NCBI GenBank assembly: GCA_900770185.1
Contig: CAAGJM010000015.1
Location: 1 to 64,000 of the forward strand
Direction: 5' to 3'
DNA: 64,000 nt
Origin: Clostridia bacterium
GTDB taxonomy: Bacteria; Bacillota; Clostridia; Christensenellales; Borkfalkiaceae
Shown piece by piece: positions 1 through 6,808 of this stretch; positions within the stretch are counted from its first letter, which is position 1, and every line of letters starts with the position of its first letter. The position numbers and the translations under genes are program-made. Under the pieces are notes generated by a model that saw only the letters and a list, made by a program, of their open reading frames with translations, was not told where the DNA came from and ran no database searches.

Positions 1-10
1 CAAGTATAAG

Positions 11-170
11 GCGATTGCATTTGTTTCAACAAATGCGAAAAACGACAGTTTTACGCGTTAGCGTTAATCGCCGAATAACGAAGTGAAGAATCTAGCAAAG
101 CGCGTTCTATATCAAATGTTTCCATAATGCGGCGTGCCGCCTAGACCCTTCGCTCATCGCTCAGGGTGAC
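11..170 (-). repeat. Dispersed composite repeat, copy 1
   Basis: Read on the minus strand, this begins GTCACCCTGAGCGATGAGCG and ends in a 9-bp hairpin (arms 17-25 and 28-36, GCATTTGTT/AACAAATGC). The same two modules, a GTCAT..TGAGCG end and a block of about 68 bp finishing in the same hairpin, recur in the plus orientation near 19206-19370. No open reading frame is present. It is a non-coding dispersed repeat of unknown mobility. Confidence 0.7.
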
Positions 171-184
171 GGGAAATATTTATA

Positions 185-219
185 TAAAAAAACGGCGGGA
201 GCAAGCCCCCGCCCTACGT
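185..219 (-). terminator. Intrinsic terminator of the pot operon made from a dispersed repeat
   Basis: On the minus strand, the arms GGCGGG/CCCGCC (194-199 with 208-213) are followed by a run of seven T. It lies about 175 bp after the potD stop and is the first terminator met there. The 27 bases at 193-219 recur exactly, in the opposite orientation, at 51318-51344, so a dispersed palindrome seems to serve here as the terminator. Confidence 0.65.
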
Positions 220-304
220 TATGTTTAAGTGTTATGATATAGTCCGCCCGCATTTAACCCCGCTTCAATGGGGGAATTTACCTTTGACAAGAACGGCTTT
301 CATT

Positions 305-334
305 CCGCCGCGCTCATACCGCGGCGGTTTTTTT
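305..334 (+). terminator. Intrinsic terminator on the plus strand with no assigned gene
   Basis: An 8-bp GC stem (CCGCCGCG at 305-312, CGCGGCGG at 320-327) with a 7-nt loop is followed by a run of seven T. No plus-strand gene precedes it in the window. Bases 220-304 hold a short CCC..GGGG hairpin and a 27-codon frame starting at the ATG near 279. Either a small transcript ends here or the terminator belongs to sequence left of the window. Confidence 0.6.
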
Positions 335-392
335 GCAGTCAACCGTTTTGATTAAGACGTAATTTTCGGGCAAAACTTTTCAGAAGTCTTTA

Positions 393-2138
393 CTACTTGA
401 TAATTTGTCTGCTTACGGGCGTTAAGTTTTTGTTTTTGCGTTTAAAAACAAAGCGCACGCCCTTTTTGTTAAGGTAAGTAAACAGCGGCACCGATATAAC
501 GGTTACTATAATTATCGCAACGATAAGCCACATAAGCCATACGGGAACGGCTGAAATTTTCACTTCGTCCCACATATCGTTAAGGCGTTTCATCTCGGTA
601 TCGTCAAAATAGCGCATTATCGAGCACCTTGAAATCGTGTCTTTATCGGGGTATTGGGTGGTAAGTTGGCGACCCAAAACCGACGTCCACACCACGTAAT
701 CGTTTTTACCTGCGGCGGCGTCTTCACGGTTGTTCATTAAAAACGACACGTCGTAAGGGTATAAAGTAAGTTCTTCCACTTCTTCGTACCCGATAATTTC
801 GTCATCGTCGCCGTATTCGGGCACAAGCGCGTTTTTAATAACCAAATTGCCGTCTTCGTTCTTATACGCTTCGTAAAAATCGGGGTTCTCGTCAATATAA
901 TCGCCGATATAATAGTCGGTGTATTTTTTGCCGTCGATTTCAAAACTGCCCTTTTCGTCTTCGACCAAAATAAATTCGCCGTACCAGTCAACGCAGTTTT
1001 CGTAAAGCGTTTCGCCCGCGATTGCGGGGGTGTAGCCTATAAAGTCCATATTGTGCACGGCGTTTTCGGGAACGGATAAAAAGTTGACGAATTCCTGCGC
1101 AAGCATTTTATTCGCGCCGCGCGGCATCGCCCAGCCATCGAACCACACGTTGCTGCCTTCTTCGGGAACGGCGTAATATAGTTCGGTATTCTCAACCTCC
1201 GCCAAATCAAGCGTATAAACGGCGTCGCCGCTCCAAGCAAAGTTTATGGCGATTTTACCCGCCGCCATATCCCTTTTTCCACTATCTACTTCAAAACCGT
1301 AAACGTTTTGTTTCAAAACGATGAGCGCGTCTGTAACTTTATCGACCGTTTCTTTGTCGGTGCGGTTGAAAATTTCGTTCACCTTAGCGTTATACTCCGC
1401 TTCGGTTATTTTGCCGCCCTTATAATCCGCCCTTATCGCGCTCAATTCGTCGCTATAAACGTAGCCGATTGCTAAGGCGTAAGTATCGCGGATACTGTCC
1501 TTAATAGTACCTAAGTTTTTGCTGTAAGTCTTCCACGGAAGATCCCAGTGTTCGGCGTCGCCCTCAACGTACTCGCCGCTTCTTCCTAAAACTTCGGGGT
1601 TATATACAAAGCCCATGGTGCCGTACATATACGCGGCGGCATAGTCGCCCCAGGTATCGCTGCTCGTGTCGCTCCAACGGGTGGAATTAAACAGGTCGTA
1701 AACGTAAGCGGAAACGTTGTTTAAGTAGGCGGACATATTGCCCTCTTTACCTTCCGCGACGGTATAATCGAACTTTTCAAGCATACCTTCGACGTACATT
1801 TTTTCAATCATATAGTCGGAGGCGCAAACCAAGTCGTAAGCGTAATTAAACGTGCCGTCTTTTTGCTTGACTTTACTTAATTGCAGTTCGTTATACATGT
1901 TTTCAAGCGTGCCGAAAGTCGAATAATTTACGACTACGGTTTTGCCGAATTTTTCTTTATAGTACTTTTCAAACTCTTCGATCATATCGAAGTCTTCGTC
2001 GTCGGCGATATAGTCTTCGCAGTTATAAACGTTCAGGTACAAAACGCCGTCATTTTTTTCGGAGTTTTTGCACGCCGCAAGCGGAAGAACAGATATGATT
2101 GCGGCAAACAAAACCGCCAAACCTTTAAATAATTTCAT
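393..2138 (-). CDS. potD: Spermidine/putrescine-binding lipoprotein (PotD-like) with a C-terminal membrane helix
   Basis: Extracellular substrate-binding component of a polyamine ABC importer. The N-terminus is a lipoprotein signal peptide with lipobox LAAC (Cys at about 23), followed by a PotD-type periplasmic-binding fold. At 581 residues it is much longer than the usual 340-380. The extra length comprises an insertion-rich C-terminal half and a hydrophobic helix near residues 535-557 followed by a basic tail, so the protein would be held by lipid and by a helix. The start has a GGGGGTGA ribosome binding site inside the end of potC, and the ATG overlaps the potC stop. It is the last gene of potABCD. 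Identity as a polyamine binder rests on fold and operon; exact substrate is unproven. Confidence 0.85.
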   Translation of the reverse strand: MKLFKGLAVLFAAIISVLPLAACKNSEKNDGVLYLNVYNCEDYIADDEDFDMIEEFEKYYKEKFGKTVVVNYSTFGTLENMYNELQLSKVKQKDGTFNYAYDLVCASDYMIEKMYVEGMLEKFDYTVAEGKEGNMSAYLNNVSAYVYDLFNSTRWSDTSSDTWGDYAAAYMYGTMGFVYNPEVLGRSGEYVEGDAEHWDLPWKTYSKNLGTIKDSIRDTYALAIGYVYSDELSAIRADYKGGKITEAEYNAKVNEIFNRTDKETVDKVTDALIVLKQNVYGFEVDSGKRDMAAGKIAINFAWSGDAVYTLDLAEVENTELYYAVPEEGSNVWFDGWAMPRGANKMLAQEFVNFLSVPENAVHNMDFIGYTPAIAGETLYENCVDWYGEFILVEDEKGSFEIDGKKYTDYYIGDYIDENPDFYEAYKNEDGNLVIKNALVPEYGDDDEIIGYEEVEELTLYPYDVSFLMNNREDAAAGKNDYVVWTSVLGRQLTTQYPDKDTISRCSIMRYFDDTEMKRLNDMWDEVKISAVPVWLMWLIVAIIIVTVISVPLFTYLNKKGVRFVFKRKNKNLTPVSRQIIK

Positions 2139-2938
2139 CTGTTCACCCCCTTTTTAGCCTTTTTGGAAGCTATAAAGTAGCGCACGCCTACGTATAAAAT
2201 CATTGCAACGAACATAATCGTCGAAAGCGCGCGGAGTACCGGTACGGACGAGCTTTTGCCGCCCCTTGCGTACGCGTCGAAAACGTAGGTCGATATAGTC
2301 GAAAAAGTTGCGGGCTTTGTGAAAGTGGTTATTATATAGTCGTCAAGCGATAAGTTTATGGCAAGCAAAAATCCCGACAAAATACCCGGCAAAATTTCGG
2401 GAATAACGACCGTGAACAAAGCCTTAGTCGGCGTTGCGCCTAAATCGAGCGCGGCTTCGTAAAGGTTGTTGTCCATTTGTTTAAGCTTGGGCGTAACCGA
2501 TAAAACGACGAACGGGAAGGTTAAAACGACGTGCCCGATAACAAGCGACGCGTAACTTCTTCCGAACGCGAACATAGTGCACACAAGGGCTATCGATATA
2601 GCGGTGACTATTTCCGCGTTGATAATGGGTATCTGCGTTACGCCGTTTAAAACGCGCTGGGTTTTCTTTTTAGAGTAAAACATTCCTATCGCGCCGATAG
2701 TCCCTAAAATAGTAGACAAAACGGACGCGCCTATCGACAAAACGAAGGTGTTTATAACGGTGCGCATAACGTCTTCGTTTTTAAATAAATCCGCGTAAAG
2801 CGAAAAACCCCATTCTTTCGACCAGATGCCGATTTCTTTGGACATATTGAAACTGTACACGACAAGCAAAAGTATCGGCGCGTATAAAACGAGCAAAATT
2901 AGATAAACGTATGCGTCGCGCAATATTCTTTTTACCAT
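2135..2938 (-). CDS. potC: Spermidine/putrescine ABC transporter permease PotC
   Basis: Inner-membrane permease of the polyamine importer, 267 residues, the normal family length, with about six hydrophobic segments. It carries the cytoplasmic EAA loop that docks on the ATPase, visible as EAALDLGATPTKALFTVVIPE near residues 160-180. It overlaps potD by 4 bp and potB by 7 bp, so translation is coupled. PotC pairs with PotB to form the translocation path. Assignment of B versus C follows gene order and the shorter N-terminus here. Confidence 0.9.
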   Translation of the reverse strand: MVKRILRDAYVYLILLVLYAPILLLVVYSFNMSKEIGIWSKEWGFSLYADLFKNEDVMRTVINTFVLSIGASVLSTILGTIGAIGMFYSKKKTQRVLNGVTQIPIINAEIVTAISIALVCTMFAFGRSYASLVIGHVVLTFPFVVLSVTPKLKQMDNNLYEAALDLGATPTKALFTVVIPEILPGILSGFLLAINLSLDDYIITTFTKPATFSTISTYVFDAYARGGKSSSVPVLRALSTIMFVAMILYVGVRYFIASKKAKKGVNR

Positions 2939-3777
2939 AAGCCGCCACCTCTCGTCTGCGTGTCCGCGTCGTCGGAAAATTTGTTGGTTATAAGCATCGT
3001 TACAAATATAATAACGAGTAAAATCATCGCTATCGCGGAACCCGCATGCCAGTTAAACATAGTTGAAAACTGCGATTCGATAACCTTGCCGATAATGGTT
3101 ACGTTGCCGTTGCCGAGCGTATCGCTTATTACGTAAGAAGTGGTGGACGGCAATAACACCATCGTTATCGCGCTGACCACCCCGGGCATCGTTAGCGGCA
3201 AAGTGACGCGCATAAACGTCCTTGACGGGGTCGCGCCCAAGTCCGCGCTTGCTTCAAGCAAACTGTTATCGAGTTTTATCATCACCGTATAAAGGGGGAG
3301 TATTACGAACGGCAGATAGTCGTAAACCATACCTATAACGGTGTTTAAAAAGCTTAATTTATTAGAGCGATAAAAGCCTATCGCAAACAACAATTCTTTC
3401 ATAGCGGCAGTTCTTAAAACGAAGTTTATCCACATGGGAAGGATAAACAAAATAAGAAGCACTCCGCTTTTATTCATTTTGCTGCGCGCTAAAATGTACG
3501 CGAGCGGGTACGCTATTATTAAACACGCCGCCGTCGTAACGATAGCTAAGCCGAAGCTTATAAACAGCACCCTTAAATTAGAATTTTTGCCGAAAAAGTC
3601 GATAAAATTTTCAAACGTTATCGAAACTTTCGTACCGGATAAGGTGAACGCGCCGTTAGGGTCTTCTTTCGTGAACGCGTAAACTATAATTAACAAAAGC
3701 GGCAACACCACGAACAACGCCAAAAACAGCGCGTACGGAATGCCTAACTGCTTCCGCGAGAATTTAAGCCCTTTCAT
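2932..3777 (-). CDS. potB: Spermidine/putrescine ABC transporter permease PotB
   Basis: Second permease subunit, 281 residues with six predicted transmembrane helices. The EAA loop reads EASADLGATPSRTFMRVTLP, matching the one in PotC. It overlaps potA by 4 bp (ATG inside the potA stop) and potC by 7 bp. It forms the membrane channel with PotC and is energised by PotA. Nothing unusual in length or motifs. Confidence 0.9.
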   Translation of the reverse strand: MKGLKFSRKQLGIPYALFLALFVVLPLLLIIVYAFTKEDPNGAFTLSGTKVSITFENFIDFFGKNSNLRVLFISFGLAIVTTAACLIIAYPLAYILARSKMNKSGVLLILFILPMWINFVLRTAAMKELLFAIGFYRSNKLSFLNTVIGMVYDYLPFVILPLYTVMIKLDNSLLEASADLGATPSRTFMRVTLPLTMPGVVSAITMVLLPSTTSYVISDTLGNGNVTIIGKVIESQFSTMFNWHAGSAIAMILLVIIFVTMLITNKFSDDADTQTRGGGLW

Positions 3778-5303
3778 TTGCGCCCGTCCTCCCCTTTAAG
3801 GGTAAGTTTAATTTTATCTTTGGGAATTTTAACGGATACGCGGTCGTGCTCGTTCCACGAGTATTCCGTATCGCAGACGAAGTCTTCTTCCTCCTCGTCG
3901 GTGCGGATAATAACCTGATAGTGGTCGCCCTTATAAACTATCGATATAATCGAACCGCAAGCGTCGCCGTCAACGTCGTTATCGATAATTTCGATATCTT
4001 TTAAGCCGACTTCGACTTTAACGTCAACGTCGGTAAGGTCGATTTTTTCGCCCTCGGCGGTGATAAGGTAGCCCTCTTCGTCAAGGTGAGAACCTTCGTA
4101 TAACGTTGTAACGTCGCACTCGAATTCGCCGTCCGCAAAGCGCACTTTGTTATCCTTCGTAATATATCCGTCGTAGACGTTAGAAACGAATTCTTTGTGC
4201 ATTATGTGAATGTTTTCGGGCACGATTTTAAGCGAAACGGTCTCGCCCTTTTTGTGCTCTACGGTGCTTTGCACGACGATTTCGGTCTTTCCGACCATAA
4301 CCGTCATTTCGTAGTGCACCCCTTTAAATATGGAAGAAGCGATTTTACCTTTAAGCATACCTTCCCCGTCGGGCACTATCTCTATATCTTCGGGGCGAAC
4401 GACGACGTCGACCTTTTCGTTAAGCTCGAAGTCGTCAACGCAGTCGAAAATTTTGTTTACGAACCTTACCTTCTTTTTGCCGACCATGGTACCGCTCATA
4501 ATGTTGCTTTCGCCGATAAAGTCTGCGACGAAGGCGTTCTTCGGTTCGTTGTAAATATCCTGCGGCGTGCCGATTTGCTGAATTTTGCCGTCCTTCATAA
4601 CGACGACGGTGTCGCTCATCGTCAACGCTTCTTCTTGGTCGTGCGTGACGTAAATAAAGGTTATGCCGAGCTTTCTGTGCATTTCTTTAAGCTCTATCTG
4701 CATGTCCTTGCGCATTTTAAGGTCAAGCGCGCCCAAAGGCTCGTCGAGTAGCAGAATTTCAGGCTCGTTTACTATCGCGCGCGCAATCGCTATACGCTGT
4801 TGCTGACCGCCCGAAAGGGTCGTTACGCTGCGCTTTTCAAACTCTTCGAGGTCAACCATTTTAAGGGCTTTGCTCACCTTTTCGTCAATTTCTTTTTTGG
4901 TGAGTTTTTCAACCTTTTCGATTATGTTACCATCTTTATCTTTATAGGTGGCCTTTACCCTTTTAAGTTTTAAGCCGTAAGCGATGTTTTCGTAAACGTT
5001 AAGGTGCGGAAAAAGCGCGTAACGCTGGAAAACGGTGTTAATGGGTCGCTGATAGGGCGGCAAATTCGTTATATCTTTGCCGTTTAACAAAATTTTGCCG
5101 GTAGTCGGAAGCTCGAACCCCGCAATCATTCTGAGCGTGGTCGTTTTGCCGCACCCCGAAGGACCTAAAAGGGTGACGAATTCGCCCTTTCTTATATATA
5201 AGTCAACGTTATCCACCGCCGCCGTTTCGTCGTATTCTTTCGATACGCCCTTAATTTCAATAATTTTTTGGTCGGTGTAAATTTTATCGTATTCTATGCC
5301 CAT
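3774..5303 (-). CDS. potA: Spermidine/putrescine ABC transporter ATPase PotA, extended form
   Basis: ATP-hydrolysing subunit of the polyamine importer. It has Walker A GPSGCGKTT at residues 47-55, signature LSGGQQQR at 161-168, Walker B ILLLDE at 181-186 and the switch histidine in THDQEEA. A lysine/glutamate-rich insertion of about 25 residues (near 113-140) precedes the signature. At 509 residues it exceeds the usual 350-380; the surplus is a long acidic C-terminal region that looks like more than one TOBE-type regulatory module. The start has an AAGGAGAG ribosome binding site. It is first of the four transporter genes, 26 bp after the XRE-cupin gene. Confidence 0.9.
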   Translation of the reverse strand: MGIEYDKIYTDQKIIEIKGVSKEYDETAAVDNVDLYIRKGEFVTLLGPSGCGKTTTLRMIAGFELPTTGKILLNGKDITNLPPYQRPINTVFQRYALFPHLNVYENIAYGLKLKRVKATYKDKDGNIIEKVEKLTKKEIDEKVSKALKMVDLEEFEKRSVTTLSGGQQQRIAIARAIVNEPEILLLDEPLGALDLKMRKDMQIELKEMHRKLGITFIYVTHDQEEALTMSDTVVVMKDGKIQQIGTPQDIYNEPKNAFVADFIGESNIMSGTMVGKKKVRFVNKIFDCVDDFELNEKVDVVVRPEDIEIVPDGEGMLKGKIASSIFKGVHYEMTVMVGKTEIVVQSTVEHKKGETVSLKIVPENIHIMHKEFVSNVYDGYITKDNKVRFADGEFECDVTTLYEGSHLDEEGYLITAEGEKIDLTDVDVKVEVGLKDIEIIDNDVDGDACGSIISIVYKGDHYQVIIRTDEEEEDFVCDTEYSWNEHDRVSVKIPKDKIKLTLKGEDGRK

Positions 5304-5329
5304 AATATCTCTCCTTTATCGGTTGAAGT

Positions 5330-5863
5330 TTAAAACGTCGGCGGCGACGATATCCATAAAAATTTCGCCGCGGCTTTGGTAACGTTTATTATATAGTGCG
5401 CTTTGTCGGCGACGTAGTAAAAACTTTCGCCCTTTTTGCACACGAACTTTTTCTTGCCTAAATGTATCCTTATTTCACCCTCTAAAACGTAGCCGAACTC
5501 CTCACCCTCGTGCGGAACGTCTTCTTCCGTCGCCGTGTTGGGGCTTAACTCTATAAGCATCGGCTCCATTACGTTTTTTTGTGCGTTGGGAACGAGCCAG
5601 TCGGTTATAATACCGTCCTCTTTCTTCTCGAAAAAGTCGTTTTCGCCGAAAACCACTTTGCGCTCTTCCTCTTCGGCAAAAAAGTCTTTAAGCGTGGTGC
5701 CAAGAGCCGACAAAATGTCTATAAGCGTCGCTATCGACGGGCTTGTCAGGTCGTTTTCAAGTTGCGAAATATAGCCTTTGCTGAGTTCGCACCTTGCGGC
5801 AAGTTCTTCCTGCGTTAAGTCGCATTGAAGCCTTAACTCTTTAATTTTATCGCCTAAAACCAT
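5330..5863 (-). CDS. XRE-family regulator with C-terminal cupin (PuuR-like)
   Basis: A 177-residue cytoplasmic transcription factor. Residues 1-60 form a Cro/C1-type helix-turn-helix (LTQEELAARCELSKGYISQLE) and residues about 100-175 a cupin-2 sensor domain (HEGEEFGYVLEGEIRIHLG). This architecture is typical of polyamine and amino-acid catabolism regulators such as PuuR, and it often precedes pot operons in Clostridia. It is first in the operon, 26 bp before potA, under a strong promoter with two inverted repeats, which suggests autorepression responding to polyamines (inference). Confidence 0.85.
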   Translation of the reverse strand: MVLGDKIKELRLQCDLTQEELAARCELSKGYISQLENDLTSPSIATLIDILSALGTTLKDFFAEEEERKVVFGENDFFEKKEDGIITDWLVPNAQKNVMEPMLIELSPNTATEEDVPHEGEEFGYVLEGEIRIHLGKKKFVCKKGESFYYVADKAHYIINVTKAAAKFLWISSPPTF

Positions 5864-5934
5864 ATCCTGCCTTCCGCCGTTTTATTGCGGCGTTTTTATA
5901 TAAGGGTTGCCCGAATTTTTATCGGGAGATTAGA

Positions 5935-6033
5935 TTTACTAAACTTAAAGTTTAATTTTAGTAAATGTTGTAAACTTTTTGTTTAGAATTACTAAACACG
6001 ATAAATTATATTCATACACCCCGTATATGTCAA
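5935..6033 (-). promoter_or_regulatory. Promoter and twin operator of the XRE-cupin/potABCD operon
   Basis: On the minus strand, -35 TTGACA (6028-6033) and -10 TATAAT (6005-6010) are separated by 17 bp. Just downstream are two inverted repeats: GTTTAG-N5-CTAAAC at 5981-5997, covering the expected start site, and TTTACTAAA..TTTAGTAAA at 5935-5965. Both share the CTAAAC/TTTAG core, as expected for the operator of a dimeric XRE repressor. Confidence 0.8.
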
Positions 6034-6113
6034 ACGTTTAACGCATATTTTTCGACAAAATTTAAAATTTTTTTCACGGCAAAATAAAGGTGCGATTTTG
6101 CCGCTTTTTTAAA

Positions 6114-6160
6114 GCGCGAAAACGGCGCGAAAACGGCGCGAAAACGGCGCGAAAAAACGC
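6114..6160. repeat. 11-bp tandem repeat GCGCGAAAACG
   Basis: Three exact 11-bp units start at 6114, 6125 and 6136, followed by a partial fourth with two extra A. It sits in the intergenic space between the pot operon promoter and the next gene. No function is evident; the unit length is near one helical turn. Confidence 0.85.
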
Positions 6161-6229
6161 GCCGCAAAAAACTTTGCGACGCGTAAAATTTAAGATGTTA
6201 AGTTGATTTATTCCCGCAAAAACCGCTCT

Positions 6230-6706
6230 TTACGCGCTTTTATCTTCCCCATCTTCGGAAGATGCTTCTATATAGGGGATTTTCGGAACTTTTTCTTTTA
6301 ACTCGGTAACGAAGTCGTCAAACCACACGTCTTTTATAACGATTGCGAAAAACGTATCGTCTTTAAGCGAAAGTTCAAGGCGTTTTTTGTCGGGCACGCA
6401 GGTTATTTTCAAAATTTCGGTAAACTTTATTTTATTGGATATAAAACCCCACCTTAAAATAACGGCGTCGTCCCCTATTCTATAATATGACGATATTAGC
6501 GCGGCCGTTGCAAGCGCTATAAACGCCGCCGCCAAAACGAAGATCATTCCGTAAGCAAAGTAGCCGTAAAAAGTAATGGCTATATCGGACTTTAATTCTT
6601 TTACCAGCCTTATTACGTTAAGCGTTACGGCAAGCACCGATAAACACATGCCCGCGATAAACAATATTATATAAACGGTTGAAAATTTGAATTTGTACTT
6701 TTTCAT
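6230..6706 (-). CDS. Two-helix membrane protein with bacterial PH-like domain
   Basis: A 158-residue protein with two transmembrane helices (about residues 10-35 and 45-75) and a cytoplasmic C-terminal half that resembles the bacterial PH-like (YyaB/bPH_4 type) domain: short beta strands such as YRIGDDAVILRWGFISNKIKFTEILKITCV. The family is of unknown function. It stands alone, divergent from the ABC-F gene. The ATG has no ribosome binding site and lies 6 nt after a -10 box, so the message is predicted to be leaderless. Domain assignment is by appearance only. Confidence 0.65.
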   Translation of the reverse strand: MKKYKFKFSTVYIILFIAGMCLSVLAVTLNVIRLVKELKSDIAITFYGYFAYGMIFVLAAAFIALATAALISSYYRIGDDAVILRWGFISNKIKFTEILKITCVPDKKRLELSLKDDTFFAIVIKDVWFDDFVTELKEKVPKIPYIEASSEDGEDKSA

Positions 6707-6712
6707 ATTTAA

Positions 6713-6741
6713 ATTGTACCATATTATTCTGCTTTTTACAA
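6713..6741 (-). promoter_or_regulatory. Promoter of the PH-like gene, predicted leaderless
   Basis: Minus strand: -35 TTGTAA (6736-6741), 17-bp spacer, -10 TACAAT (6713-6718), then six bases and the ATG at 6706. Transcription should begin at or next to the start codon. Confidence 0.65.
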
Positions 6742-6771
6742 CTGTTATTTTTATTCGCGGCGCGCCGAAAC

Positions 6772-6800
6772 TTGACTAATTTTTGCGAATTATTTAAAAT
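6772..6800 (+). promoter_or_regulatory. Promoter of the ABC-F gene, predicted leaderless
   Basis: -35 TTGACT (6772-6777), 17-bp spacer, -10 TAAAAT (6795-6800). The ATG at 6809 is 8 nt after the -10 box and the intervening bases AAGTATAT contain no ribosome binding site. Confidence 0.75.
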
Positions 6801-6808
6801 AAGTATAT

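Noticed and set aside
4197..4751. 184-residue plus-strand frame antisense to potA
   Set aside because: Fully inside potA, His/Phe-rich composition typical of an antisense shadow.
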